Below are positions 26,239-49,996 of a stretch of DNA of 64,000 bases, in pieces (within the stretch, counting starts at the first letter, position 1; each line of letters begins with the position of its first letter). The position numbers were made by a program, and so were the translations under genes. The notes under the pieces were generated by a model, which saw nothing but the letters and a program-made list of their open reading frames with translations, did no database searches and was not told the DNA's origin. The DNA lies in the NCBI RefSeq assembly GCF_021917145.1, contig NC_061078.1:9747604-9811603 (forward strand), written 5' to 3'. This stretch comes from Hypomesus transpacificus. Taxonomy: Eukaryota; Chordata; Actinopteri; Osmeriformes; Osmeridae.

Positions 26239-28254
26239 ATTTATTTGTTGGTGAGATTTATTTATTTTTTTGCGCTGTCTGTTTACAGTATGAACATGAT
26301 GTACATTTTCAAAGATTCAATGCACATATCTCCATTGCCACACGAATGATGCTCTAGAGTGCATTTCCACATGAAATAGGTTGGGAGGCATATGCACCAC
26401 AACATAGCTGACCAGCACTGACATGCAGAACAACGAGGCATATTGTTGGCAAAGTGCTTATACTACATGTGACTGAATTCTTACTCCTGATTGACTGGTC
26501 AAACTAAATATCCCATCTTAAATCCTTCCAAGGTTTGGTTAGAGAAACTGGGAATATAGTTTATTGTTAATATATAAAATAGCACAATGTATAACTAGCA
26601 CACATTAACATTGTTATAATTTGCCCTCAACATTTACACTAACATCAGTCATAACACAACTTTCTCAGAGGCAACTCAGAACAATAATGAATTTATCCAA
26701 ATAAGGTTAGATTCATGGCAACATCCCACACACCAACTAAGGCAGACTAAATAATGATTACCTATAGATTTTAGTTTTTTTTTTTCACACAGTAACTGCT
26801 GATCTGAAGTTGAGGTGAGTGAAAAAAGTGCAGTCAACATGTCCTTAACATCTCTAGTATGATCTGAGTAGAAAAGCAGGTAGCAGAAGCACAGTACATT
26901 TGAATCCTCTATATGAGCATATATATCTATGCTAAGTATACAAACAGTATGTCAAATAATTAGTAGATGAACATTGAAGGTATGAGCCAGTACACATTGG
27001 TGTGTTTCTACAGTTTTAAATCATACAGGATACGGAGCTAAGTTTATTTGGAAATGGCAAATAACAGTTGCCATTTAATTATTATACAAGAATTATGTAC
27101 AACATATTTACAAAACATATATTTGCAAAAGTATTCACTCCCTTGTAAACAAATCACTCAGTTCAACCACCCAGTCTAATTTCAGCATTGTACACTAGAC
27201 TATGCTCTTGAACACTGAGACAGAAGGGGATATTTTAAATGACCGCAAGTCAAGGGTTTTTGGTAGCAGACCAGAATCAAAACTGAACTCTGAGCTCAGT
27301 GTCATCTCCAGTTACATTTTCAGAGATGTTTTATACGTTTTATTTTCGATAAATTAGAGAATTTATTTGTATACACTGTCAATTTGGGTTAGTGTAAGTA
27401 GGCAGGTAGGAAAAGGTCATTTAGAAATTAATCTATAAGGTTGAAAAAAAGTGAATTGTTTAATAATAGGAAGTAAATACTTGGCATGGTATTGTATAAG
27501 ATATAACCTATTACAATTGAACGACTTATCTTTATACAGTTGTGAAAGAAACAAACAACTATAATTCAACGCCAATGTACAATAATGAATTCACAAATAC
27601 TCATGCAAAAACCTTTTCATTTAGCCTACTTCAGCGGTTTTGGGATTAGCCTGCAAGAGTATTCAGAGTTCTAAGAAGGGGTTCTAGCAGTGCAGAAACT
27701 AAATAAATCAATGTAAAGGAAAACAATTTAAAGACAACACTAAGACCAACATAAAGGCACATGGAATTTCCTACCTTCTTTTTATTTTATTTTTTATTTT
27801 TTTTACTTTAGACAAAACACATGCAATGGTAGGAGGTCCCACACTCCACCTTTGATCTTCAATTGTTTAGAATACCTTTCTCCGTTACATCGATTATTTT
27901 TTAAAGTTGCATTTTGTGATTCCTCAATGGCCAATGAACATGCCTTCTGTAGATGCGGGCCATCACATGAAGTTAGGAAGACCCAAAGTCACTTATCAGG
28001 ACAAATTGTAAGTTGAGGATAAAAAATTAGCAAACTAATTTCTAATGATATCAGTTTATGCATGAAGATGAAGATGCATCTCTCCGTCAACAAAAGGAGA
28101 CAAATGTTTTTATGCAACATGGAAGGTGAGGTACAGGTTGTGTCTATAAATGCAAAGAATGATTGTGTCTATACATAAGTTGGGTGGTATACGGTGATAC
28201 TCCATGCCCAGAGGGCCTTACTCTCACTGTGCACAGGGCCTCTGGTTGGCTAAA
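26239..28254 (-). other. Probable long 3' untranslated region of znf319
   Basis: AT-rich sequence directly downstream of the znf319 stop on the minus strand, with no competing gene and several inverse AATAAA words, for example near 26239-26270. Long 3' ends are usual for zinc-finger genes, but the actual end cannot be seen from sequence alone. Confidence 0.4.
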
Positions 28255-30054
28255 TCATGGAATGCAGGGGGCCGCAGGATAGCCACTTCCTTCTGCAGTA
28301 TGTTGGACTGTGTGCTCCTGCAAGGCTGTCAGGTCAACAAAACGCTCACCACACCACACACACTTGAACTGGGTTTCCCGGGAGTGTACACTCTGATGCT
28401 TGGCCAGGTGTTCACGTTGCTTGAAACTCTTATCGCAACTGGCACATTTGTATGGTTTCTCTCCAGTGTGAACACGTCGATGGCGTTGTAGCTCAGAGGA
28501 GTACTTGAAGCGCTTTTCACAGTCCGGACACTTTAGCGGTTTCTCTCGAGTTGGGTCACAACGGTGCTGGACAAACTCAGAAGATGATACGAAACGTCGG
28601 TCACACAGGGAGCATTTAAGAGGTTTCTCCGTGCAGTGAGAGTTCTGGTGTCGTTGGAGTGTTGAATTTTTCTTGTATCCTTTACCACACACATCACATT
28701 TGTATGGCTTCTCCACTGGTGCAGAGCTAGACCCTGATCCGCCACATTTGTGCCTAAGCAGTTCTCCCGATTGGCTGAAACCCTTCTGGCAGGAAGCACA
28801 CTTAAACAGGCTCTCCATGCCGTGGACTTGCTGGTGGTACAGCAAGTGAGATGGTTGCAGGAATCCCTTGTCACACAGGTTACACTTGAATGGGCGGTCT
28901 GCAGGATTCTTGTGAGTGCGGCGGTGGCGCACCAGTGCGTACTGCTGCTTGAAGCTCATCTGGCATTCCTCACACTGGAAGGGACGCTCCTCAGAGTGGG
29001 TGCGTTCGTGCTGCCGTAAGTCTGACGGACGCTTGAAGCCTTTTCCACAAGAGCCACAACGAAATGGCCGTTCCCCTATTGGCTGGCACTGGTGGTGCAG
29101 GAGCTCAGACGATTCCTTGAAGTGCATTTCGCACAAATTACACTTGAACAGATGCTCACCTGAATGAGCGTACATGTGGCGCACAAGGTGCGACCGGTGC
29201 TTGAAACACTTCTCACAGACAGCACACTTGTATGGGCGCTCCGAGCTATGGGTGCGCTGGTGGTGGGCCAGGTGAGATGACTGGCTGAAGCTCTTGTCAC
29301 ACGTGTCACACTTGTAGGGCTTCTCACCTGTGTGCACTCGTTCATGACGTGACAGCTCTGACAAATGGCGGAAGCCCTTATGGCACACTGAGCACTTATA
29401 GGGCCTATCCGGAGCGGAGGCTTCAAACGCTGTTGGGGCTGAGGCACCCATCGAAGCTCCACCGCTGGAAGCTTCGCCAGTAGATGCCTGCAGAGGGTTA
29501 GCAGCGGAAGAAGTTGGGGTGGCATTTCCAGAGCCAGGTCTGTATGTTTTCTCACAGATGGAACATTTCATGGGATTGTTTCCATTGTTGTGTGCATTGT
29601 GATGCTGTGCTAGCGAGGTGAGAAGAGAGAACCCCATCTTACACACGCCACACACAAAGGGCTTTTGCTCCACTTGTACACACTGGTGTTCCAGCAGGTC
29701 AGTAGCCTGGCTAAAGATCTTCATGCACTGCGTGCACTGAAAGGAACGGTCCTGGTTTACCATGCATTGATGCTCATGTGGATTGGCCAGGTGAGAGATA
29801 TCATGGCCACAGGCTCCACACTTATGTCCTCCCTCACCACCTACCTGTAAGGAGGGCTGTTGGGAGGGCACAGAGAGCTGTTGGCCATGCTGGCTGTGTT
29901 GTGGTTGCTGGAGGGCTGAGTCAGGTTGCAGGACAACCCCATAAACTGCACAGCCAAGAGGGTTGTCGGAGGCCGGGGGAAGGGTGTGCACCACTGGCGG
30001 TGGGACCACAGCATGCTGCTGCTGCCACGCCTCCGTCATCCTGCCACTTCGCAT
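28255..30054 (-). CDS. znf319: C2H2 zinc-finger protein 319
   Basis: One uninterrupted coding exon of 599 codons (minus strand). The human protein starts at the equivalent of the second Met (MTEAWQQQ, 30039), so 594 residues is the better estimate. The N-terminal part carries NPLGCAVYGVVLQPD and DRSFQCTQCMKIFSQATDL. About sixteen C2H2-type fingers follow, many joined by TGEKPYKC-type linkers (for example KCSVCHKGFRHLSELSRHER and KCAVCEKCFKHRSHLVRH) and several with atypical spacing such as CTQCMKIF...HQC. A low-complexity Ala/Ser/Gly insert separates the early fingers from the main array. The order and wording match ZNF319, a nuclear DNA-binding factor of poorly known targets. It neighbours csnk2a2, as in the human 16q21 block. 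Confidence 0.93.
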   Translation of the reverse strand: MRSGRMTEAWQQQHAVVPPPVVHTLPPASDNPLGCAVYGVVLQPDSALQQPQHSQHGQQLSVPSQQPSLQVGGEGGHKCGACGHDISHLANPHEHQCMVNQDRSFQCTQCMKIFSQATDLLEHQCVQVEQKPFVCGVCKMGFSLLTSLAQHHNAHNNGNNPMKCSICEKTYRPGSGNATPTSSAANPLQASTGEASSGGASMGASAPTAFEASAPDRPYKCSVCHKGFRHLSELSRHERVHTGEKPYKCDTCDKSFSQSSHLAHHQRTHSSERPYKCAVCEKCFKHRSHLVRHMYAHSGEHLFKCNLCEMHFKESSELLHHQCQPIGERPFRCGSCGKGFKRPSDLRQHERTHSEERPFQCEECQMSFKQQYALVRHRRTHKNPADRPFKCNLCDKGFLQPSHLLYHQQVHGMESLFKCASCQKGFSQSGELLRHKCGGSGSSSAPVEKPYKCDVCGKGYKKNSTLQRHQNSHCTEKPLKCSLCDRRFVSSSEFVQHRCDPTREKPLKCPDCEKRFKYSSELQRHRRVHTGEKPYKCASCDKSFKQREHLAKHQSVHSRETQFKCVWCGERFVDLTALQEHTVQHTAEGSGYPAAPCIP

Positions 30055-31500
30055 GTATGGATTCAGCTTTCAATGTGTGAGGAGGCCAAGGAGTTTCAAA
30101 AGGAGCCCGTTTAAAGAGATAACGATTTTGCTTCAGATAAGTCACCAACAGTGTACTATTAACAACTGGAATGTGATTGTCCATAAGAGACTTTAATTGT
30201 CATATGGTCCAAAATGATGATCTTATCATCCGTTTTCACTTTACCAGATGAAACCCTGCAAAAGGGGAAAAAAGAGTCGAACATAAATGGAGTCATCAAG
30301 TAATCAGTTGTAAAAGAAGCTAGTTATCTCCCTCAATACTGTTACTTACTAGGCTACTACTCGCCGGTGTTTAACGTGCATCATTGAAATTTCAGCTACA
30401 AATACTTTCCAAGTAACAATCCAATAGCACACAACACAATTTATTTTAAAATCCAAGTAATCAATCAAATATATTTCAGTTGTTTTTCCAATGTACACTG
30501 TGTACAATTGTTAAAAATGAAAATAAATAAAAAAAACCATCGCACTTCGTTTATGACATGCAACATTAGGAATAAATTAAGATTTTAGTAGATTAAATTG
30601 GGTTTATCTGGAAGAGATAATGACAGTCGTTAGACATTCATCTGCAGGTATTTTAAGCCACGGCTGATTTCAACAATCTCAACAGTAAAAGCAAACTGCT
30701 GTATTGTCATTATATCTTTTGATCATGGCTTTGCGATGTGCGATTGATGATGCTAACGCTAGCTAGCTAACGTTATGTGTGCGAGCAACGGTTTAGCAGG
30801 CACAAAATACGTGGTGCAAATGAAAGATATTGAGATAACTCTAATCGTAAAATTGCAGAAGGATGACAATGCACGTAATCGTTCTGTTACTGCATATTTA
30901 GATAGCTGGCGTGCCTTGTTGCTTGTGTTAGTTAGCTACAGTAGCTTGCTATATGTGGCTCGCGCAGGCATCAAAATGGATTTCCATTTGCAATTTGTTA
31001 TTACCAAATGGACCAAATATTTGCAGTGGGTCACAGTCCAGGTCTACAAGTGAGCAAGTAATACATACAAAATAAGGTCAAGCTGTAGCAGACCATCGTT
31101 CCCGGCTTGTTATTATCCAGATATTTCCCGTAATTATTAGCTTCGCAGTAAGGCCCCCTGATGGTCTGTGATTCAACGAGACCATGGACTCTCAGTAGCC
31201 CTCGACCTGGGCCACCCTGGCTGCAGCCAGCATACGAGCCGCTTGGTTACAAAATATACAGCCACTAGCTTCAACATTTTTCCAGACGTTATGTCAGTGA
31301 CAACTTACAATTTCAATGTATAACTGTGAGGCGTGTTTCCCTTGTCGTATTTTTGACCAGCAGTCGACGACCTTCGAAAAAAATATTCTGCTGGATTGAA
31401 GACTGGGCGAGATGCGACTGAAACCAAACGCCATCCCCTTCAAGCGCGCACCGGAAACATCCAGAGTCTGCTGCATAGTAGCCTACTGTACACATTTGGC
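30055..31500. other. znf319 upstream region
   Basis: Contains the upstream sequence of znf319 and probably an untranslated first exon that I cannot place. TGCTAACGCTAGCTAGCTAA at 30751-30770 is the same promoter-associated word seen upstream of csnk2a2 and psmd13. A GC-richer patch is at 31080-31470. No coding exon recognised. Confidence 0.4.
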
Positions 31501-32500
31501 TGTCTTTGCAGTCCATTGTGTGGAAATTCACTTAAACCGTGTTTTTATTTTTTCATAGTCAAAAGGTGCAATACAATACAAATGTACACAAATATTTACT
31601 TCATGGCTACCTGTGTCTTTGGAGGTAGTCAGGGATGTGTGATACTTTTTTGTGTGATGGTTTTCACAACTAGCTATATCATGATACTGAAACGGAGTTC
31701 ATAGTCAAGTTTTGTGTAACTGGGCGATAAGTAGACTTGTGCTGTCTGTTGGCAGTAGCCTTGTTAAAACGAATCCATAACGTATTTACATATTTAAGTG
31801 GTGAGCCATTTTATTCCAAGCCCTCACTGGACAATTTTTGTAAATTCTTTCATTTTCTCAGACTCAACTACATATTGCGCTCCCTGTCTCTGCTGTAGCC
31901 TACTGCACACACAAGGTTAACGGACACAACATAATTGGATCGACCAATTATGGCATGTGAATTGTTTGTTAGAAATTAATTCTGGTTGTTTGTACTTGTG
32001 TTTATTTTGTTGTTTTGTGTGTTATTTATTTATGATTTTTAAAAATTAACCTCTACTACGTTTATGATCTGTGCCCTAGCTGAAATTCCTTAAGGATTTT
32101 AAGTTTACCGATGGTTTGTGTGCTTTACACCCTTTCTCTTAACCTTGTTGTCCTTTTTTGTATAGTGTACTGCTAAGATTTGTCAACTACATGAAATGAT
32201 TTAATTCTAAATACCAATGGTTTTCTCTGACAAGCTTATTGTTTTGAAACAATATACACAACAAGTACACTTTGTTGTATTTTGCTAGTGGTTTTCATAA
32301 AATAAATCCCCAGTTGGCGTTGTAAACCCTTACAATGTGGGTGATGGAAAGAAAGTCTTCACATTGTAGTGTATTATTTATTTGACAAACATAATTGTTT
32401 CTTTAAATACACACAGTTAGGCTTCATGTTAAATTTTTATAAATTAGAAATATTTGGTAAAAAGACAGTTGCAATAACCACACCAGGCACCTAATTTCAA
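31501..32500. other. Intergenic, AT-rich
   Basis: No gene, repeat family or RNA recognised. Confidence 0.4.
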
Positions 32501-32504
32501 ACAA

Positions 32505-34239
32505 TTTATTATTTTCTCCACAGAACTTCGAAACAACCTCATAAACCAAAGAGTAAGAAAGAGCATGCTTGGGCATGCAATGATGTCACAACATGATGAT
32601 GTCACCGGGTGCGAAGTATAAAACATACAGTAGCAGAGAGTTTCTTTTTATATCATTCATAAACTCAGGACATTTCAGTTTCCACTAGAGTTAAAAGCTA
32701 GCGTTTATTTTACACTGCTCTCAATGTCTCATGTCGCCTGTGTTGCTGGATAAAGCGACGAGAGGCTGAGAGACTCACAAACTGACACCAGATTGAGCAG
32801 GCTAAACAAACATGCTGAAAAATATCCCATCTGGCCCAAAGTGCCATGAAGTGACACTGAATAACCCAATCTTTCCCCTTTTGGACTCAGGTCCGAAAGT
32901 AGGAGCAAGAGAGACAGACAAAACAGTGCATGCCATTTCAGGGAGGGTCCCCTTCCTTAATGTCAAAGAGTCCTCACCTCCCCCTAGCTTGCCCACATAA
33001 TGGGTGTTTTATCAAGGAAATAAACAAATTTGAGACAAAAAATTAATAAATACGAGGCACTCAGCATTCTCTCTGTCTTGCAAACTGCAAAAAAGTAACA
33101 AACTTGAGTAATAATGATATACATACATATATATTTAGAATCAGTGGTTATAACTTAACAGTCTCAAAGCTGTACAAAGGGGCAAGCCTGAATCCTCTAA
33201 ACCATGTTCCTCATAGTCAGTATTTTAGTGTTTGCCTCGTGTTGATGCGTGCGAGAGTGTGTGTGTGCAATGTGAGTGTTGAGACTGGATGTGATCTGTT
33301 GTGTAAGTGGTAGGGTTAAGATAAATTCCATCTAATTTACAAGTGATTCAGGAAACGAATTTAAGTTTGATTCATGAATCTATGTTCGCAGAGAATTTTG
33401 CGATATATACAATTCATTAATCAAATTCAACCTTCTTAAAATTCCAATTCCCTGATTTGACCGGATGTTCAATGGCGTTGATCTCAACTGTCAGCTTATA
33501 TTAGCAGTGATAAGAATGAATAATATCTGGGTGGATTGTGTACAAATGAAGACAGAACATTGATGTAAGAAGGGATAGAAAGATGCACTTTAAACTCCAC
33601 ACACCCTCATGCAATGGCTGTGTGTGTGTGTTGGTATAATGGTGAAAAAAAGAATCATGACGGAGCCCTTTAAAATGGATCTACTGTTGCAGCATAGTTT
33701 CGTAGCATAGGGCTGATAGATCAGGGGTTGGTGGATGGGGCCAAGGGGTACAGGGGTTTAGGCTATAGGGTTTAAGGTATAGGGTGGATGAAATGTGTCT
33801 GCCATGCTCTAGGATATAGCATGTTTAATGGTTGGTAGAGACACACAAGGTGGGACATAGGAGTTGCAGTATGCTTGTCTTGGATGAGCAAAGTGCGCAA
33901 AGGGTCTACCATCTCCTGTCCGTTTTAAAGTTGGTGTCAAAAACCCATGCATGTGTGTAACCTACTATAACCACACCATCTTAAAACTGCACTCTTAGCT
34001 TTCTTACAATATCTGTGATGTCCTGTTATAGTCGCAAGCAATAAAGAGGCAATTCAAAAGGAAAAGTTGTGAAGTAAAAACTCATGTTTCAGATAATAAT
34101 ATCAGAGAAGATAACAACAGACCAATACCAGACCTGTGCCTGTGCTTGGGCTGTGGGCTCCAGTTGGATGGGCAGAATGTCTGTATCGATAAGTAATATA
34201 ATGTTGGTAAGAATATGCCTTAGTAGATCCTGTAGAAGC
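32505..34239 (-). other. Probable jph3 3' untranslated region
   Basis: Lies directly downstream of the jph3 stop codon. The inverse AATAAA at 32505-32510 would end the transcript after about 1.7 kb. It includes short (GT)n runs near 33255 and 33620. On the opposite strand it carries promoter-like words at 32581-32623. Confidence 0.45.
32581..32623 (+). promoter_or_regulatory. CRE-like pair and TATA box, antisense to jph3
   Basis: Two copies of TGATGTCA (32581-32588 and 32597-32604) are followed 12 bases later by TATAAAA (32617-32623). This is a compact core-promoter arrangement on the plus strand. A 62-codon frame starting MLKNIPSGPKCHEV (32812-33000) lies downstream but is not recognised. 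No transcript evidence is available. Confidence 0.3.
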
Positions 34240-45122
<10,883 letters not shown>

Positions 45123-48100
45123 CTAGGTGAGAATATCGTGTGCCTGCTGCTCCACCAGCATGGCCATGTTCTTCACATCTCCACACCAGAAGTCCAGCCT
45201 CTCTTTCATGCCCTTAATCTGAAACCACAAAGGGAAGGTTTAAGAGGATGATAAGTTACTTGACGGTTAATCATCAACACCGTGTCATTAAGACCACTGG
45301 TAAAATATGAAGGCATTTCCCTGCAGTTTTCAATTCCAATTTGTATTTGTACTGGTAAGGCACACGTTTAAAATGTACAGTTTACACAAATTGGACTGGG
45401 GAAAAAACCAATACCTGTTATAATGGAGTGTTAAATACTAAACATTAGCTGGGTCACTTGAATTTATAGGACATATTTTCCAAACATACTTATCTTTTAA
45501 AATAAAACATTGGACTTAAGAATCATCATGCACAAAAGACTAATGTTATGATTGACACCACCAACTCAAACTCAGTCTTGGGGTGGTGTGCACTTACCTG
45601 TTGCAGGTCCAGCACCCTTGGTTGCACCCAGGTCATCTGAACCTTCTGGTCCACCTCATCAATGTTGCCCTTGATCAAGCCCACTGACAGAGCCTTCATT
45701 ACCAAGAGCTCAACCTATAATACAAAGCAGACATACAAAACATAGAACATACCATCACTACAAAGGCAATACAGCAAAATATGGCAGGTTCACCATAGGA
45801 AAATGTGTTTGTCAATCAATACAATGTATTATGTATATTTAGGATAACATACCATTGGATCTTTCCAAAACATTGACAAATGCTGATTACTACATTTAGA
45901 AAAATGTCCAGGTCACAATGGGCATTGACAGAACTATTTAGTAGTGCAGGGAAAAGATTAATGTCAGCCACTGTGTAATTGACTAGGAACAACATTGGCA
46001 ACCACTTATATAGGTTAATGTTCTTCTACAGCCTGTTAGGTCAGCAATCAGGTCACCACTTTGAAATAGAATTGACAAATGCAGATGTGATTGACAGGTG
46101 AAATATGTGCTTAGCATCAAACTGACCTCGTTTACAGGGATTTTGGCACTCTGTGAGATCTCATGGAAGGTCAGCTGTCTGTGGTTAGCTGGGCGGGTGA
46201 AAGTCATCTACAAGTAAGGAGAGAATGGGGAAGATTATTTTGAGATACCAAAGTATTAAACATTCACTATGAAGAAAAATCACCTGGTTAGGATTACCCA
46301 CCTCCATCACACAAAGGAGCTGAATCTTCTGCATTAGCTTAGCCTCATGTGTTGCCAGGTCAGGCTGCAACAAGACATTCATTTAGTTCTGTTTTTGATA
46401 AGGCTGCATACATCCACTGTACCTTTCATTTTATATAAATATTCATTAAAATAAAACTACAACAGAAAAGCTACAGAGCATGCCTTGTCTTTTCCAAAGA
46501 CAATAGAATGCCCAAATGCATATTTTATTCTGTCACTAACCTGCTGGCCCCAGGCAGACTTGAAGGTCTGGAATTTCTCCACATTGCCCCCATTGAAGGC
46601 ATACAGAGTGTCAATAAGCCATTGCTTGTCTGTGCTTCTTAAAGACTCAAGCACTGGATGCATGAGCTGCAGAAGAAATCATAGCCAATTGTGGAATAAA
46701 GGTAAAAAATAAGAACATGAATATAAATGTATTATGTATGTTAGTTGCAACAATTTATAACCGTGAAAAAATGTGTGTGCCCCAAAACACAGGCAATGTT
46801 TATTTACCAGCTCCCCGAAGTTGTAAACTCCTTCCCCCAAGAGTCCAGCCAAGCCCAATGTGAAAGCCCTTTCCTGCTTCTCTGTCTCTATAAAATGGGA
46901 ACAATTATCAATCCTAACAACTATGACATAACTAATAACCGCAAAACAGAGTACAGTACAAAAGTCAGCACTATAGGAATATTCAAAAGCCTAATTAAGT
47001 CATTGTCAGTGTGATTCCCTGTGGGCTGGTTTTAGCAGCCTCTCACAGTACCTGCCAAGTCTTTGATGTCCACACAGCCCAAGTAGCGCAGAGCATCCTT
47101 GTAGTAGTTGGCGTGGTTCCCAACAATGCGATAGTATTTGCTGGACAGGTCATAGAAGCGTCCATGGACTGACGTTACTCCAGGCAAATTGTTTAACATC
47201 TCATCAACTTCCTCAATGATTTTCTGTCGGGAGGAAGTTTTAAGTCATGGAGGTTTATCAGCTTTGCAGACATCAGTCCTTTGAAAGTGTCTAGTTAATA
47301 GTATCTAATGCCATGTACACATAGGTCTCAGTCTTACCTTTGTTGCTGGAAGGTCACTGATCTCTAGCTTTAGAGTGCCAATAGAAGTCTTACACAGAAT
47401 GACTGCCTCATCACTGCTTTTCACCTGTAATATTATAGTTGAGTGTGTATTGTAAACACACTGTCTTATTTCCTAAAAGATTTTAAAATCTTATTAGAAT
47501 ATTGACAAATTCTGGTTAACCTTTTCCTTGGTTTTCTCAAGGAAAGTGATGGCTTCTTTTGGATCTGAAAATGTAGTTAATTACACAGAATGCTGAATTG
47601 TACTTCAAAATAGTACTCACAATAATTTAAAAGTGAAAAACCCATGGCATCAGAGTATAAAGTATATGAGCAGATTAAAAATAAGGACCAAGCATTTACC
47701 TGTCATACGTCTAGTAACATACAGGATTATCTCCACCAGGGACAATGGGTTGATTCTGGTAGAAAGAAGTCAGGTGGTTGGGATACATGAATGCAGCAAA
47801 ACAGTCATGCAAGAACAATATGCTTTTAATAGTTAACAGACATCCTTACCTGTGTTCAAAGTCACTGAGGAAATTTTCGTAAAGCTGCAAAATTACAATG
47901 AAACGTTAGCTAGTGATGTAGTTATAGCAAGACAGATTAACTCGTCAATAAATATCTTACAGTACCTGTATGAGTCCATCCCCTGTGGCAAAGCAAGGAT
48001 CCTTTACAAAGTCTGTCATCTTCAGTGTCAACTGATGCCACAGCCTACCAGGTGGTAAGACCAAAACAGAGTGTGAGCCCCATTAGCTCATCACATACAT

Positions 48101-48792
48101 CAATAAAAAAGTAAGCTAACAGGATTACTTTTTAAATCATTTTTAAATCATGGGTCCACAGCATTCTGCGAGTCTAAATTTGCATCTGACTGCTATTAAC
48201 CCATAGAACTAGCTGAATACATATCTTTGAATGTACCAAGCTAACGTTAACTCAGAAAACATGACTAACACACACGGTTAACTTATAATAACTGCATTGT
48301 AACCGTCCGCTTAAAGGAATAATTAATTACCTACTGTAGCTTATAGTAACCACAATGCAATGTCAACTAAATCGACTACAGTAAGCTAGCTAGACACTAG
48401 TCTTGCCTAGATAGAATATAACGTTAGTCTACAGACTGATTGCAAGGTTGCTAGAGATAGCACTACTGATGTACAGTTTATTTTCATTTAAAACCTGTTG
48501 AGAAACTCTTCCAACAACACAAGACACATAAAATGGCTTTATTGGAGGTTATGCTAGTCAAATAATAGATTTCTGGCTAGCTAGCTAGTTAACCAAATCC
48601 ATCCATGACTCAGCGGATGAATGACATGGAAAGCTAACGAGACTGCTAACGTTAAAGCTAGCTTGCTAACCAATGTGTTAGAAGTCTTTACTTTTTGTTG
48701 TATAACTCCTCCAATGTATGCCATTCTGCCGCCATCTCTGGAGTTGAGCTGTTGCTCTGTTGTTGTTTGAGGTACCCGGTGACATCTTTCAT
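45123..48792 (-). CDS. psmd13: 26S proteasome non-ATPase subunit 13 (Rpn9)
   Basis: Thirteen exons on the minus strand: 48692-48792, 47966-48044, 47850-47884, 47700-47755, 47521-47564, 47338-47424, 47052-47223, 46808-46887, 46541-46666, 46302-46364, 46127-46207, 45598-45714 and 45123-45218 (TAG). The total is 378 residues against 376 in human. It is a scaffold of the 19S lid. The N-terminal helical repeats include [16 protein letters not shown] and [39 protein letters not shown] and [20 protein letters not shown] follow. The PCI domain covers [20 protein letters not shown] to [19 protein letters not shown], and the end is [12 protein letters not shown]. The start ([12 protein letters not shown]) matches the human MKDVPGFLQQ. 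Exon 5 uses a normal GT donor (GTTAAC). Faces sirt3 head to head. Confidence 0.96.
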
Positions 48793-49000
48793 TGTTGCGG
48801 TCTGTGTGATTTTCTATTCAGATTTAGATTTTGAGAGTTGAGCCAACTAGCTTTAGCTGTTATCTGTAGCCAAGCGCTTCTAATAAAGACTGCCTGGAAG
48901 CAAAGGATCATGGGAGTTGACCTGGACGGAAATAGTTACTAGGTACTGTCGTAATACCGTAAATTCTATAACAAACAATCACACAATAGTATTAAGTTGA
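48793..49000. promoter_or_regulatory. Probable bidirectional promoter of psmd13 and sirt3
   Basis: In mammals PSMD13 and SIRT3 share a bidirectional promoter, and the two genes are head to head here too. The stretch just upstream of the psmd13 start contains GGATCATGGGAGTT (48905-48918). Its reverse, AACTCCCATGATCC, resembles the core of the ZNF143 site frequent in such promoters. There is no TATA box. TAGCTAACGTTAGC-like words lie nearby on the psmd13 intron 1 side. Confidence 0.5.
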
Positions 49001-49996
49001 AACGTTGACGTTCTGTTGAGTTACACAAGGACATACATATGAAATATGAAGGTAGTTATATTTACATAGAATAATGGGCTCGGGATCTAGGCCAGTATAA
49101 CGTGTTGCAATAGCTTTATTATCTGTTGGAATTAGTCATCAGCTTGAACTCAATTCGGATCTGTCCCACATTTACAAGTTTGCGTTACATTTAGATGTTG
49201 TCGTCATGACGTTAAAGGAAGATAACAAACAAGGGAACCATCCAGCCACCCTTGCAACTTAATTTCCCCTTAATTTCAGCAAATATATTGGGGCATGGCT
49301 GAGTGAATTTACGACAGAAAACATTTACATTTGTTTTGCCCTGGAATGCAAAGCTTTTAGACCAATTGCTTTCATGTAAAACAAACACGCGGTGCCATCC
49401 ACCAGCTGAATATTGTATGTTCTGCAATGACTTATTTATTGACCTCGACATTGATTCTGAAATGCAGGTTGTGTTTATATCATAATATTAGGTCAAAAAG
49501 AATGATCGCACTAAAAGGTGAGCTACTTTGCAGAATAAAAAATGTGCTTTCTTAAAAAAATTAAAACGTCTAATGTCGAAAGCAATATTGAGGATAGGCC
49601 TATTATGTGAATGTAACACTTCTTTTGTTTTTCACAGACCAACAGAAAAGATACATTTGTTTGGCTCAAAAGAATATAGGCCAGACAACGAGACTCACAG
49701 GATTTCAAACCGTAGGCCTACTGTCTGGGTAAATGCAGAAAGAGAAGTCATAGTGAAGTCCATCCAGTTAATATTTTCACTCTAAATTCCAGTCTAGAAT
49801 CTGGAAATATTGTGCAGGCCTGTCAGCACTGGATTACACTTTTGCATTCAAACAACAAAAGGGATTACATTGTAAACTGGTGTACCCTTCTGCCTACGAT
49901 AGTGGTCCAGAAGCTGAGTAGCATTTGAATAACATCAAATCTAAACAAAATAATAGACTCATCTTCTGCAGTTACTTAGCCAACTCTATCCTACAG
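49001..49996. other. sirt3 5' region, first exon not located
   Basis: The sirt3 start codon and N-terminal exon must lie left of 49997, because the frame there closes upstream at a stop codon. A short exon beginning ATGATCGCACTAAAAG with a good donor (49502-49517) was considered, but its phase does not fit. No other candidate stood out. Confidence 0.4.

Noticed and set aside
29076-29555. Second and third frames inside znf319
   Set aside because: Shadow frames of the zinc-finger exon, produced by its repetitive codon pattern.
49502-49517. First coding exon of sirt3 (MIALK)
   Set aside because: Good donor, but it ends one base into a codon, whereas the next supported exon needs two bases from its predecessor.
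49528-49785. 85-codon plus-strand frame as sirt3 N-terminus
   Set aside because: Lys-rich start is suggestive of a targeting peptide, but the only good donor (before GTAAATG) leaves the wrong phase, and the Arg-rich stretch is already found in the exon at 49997.
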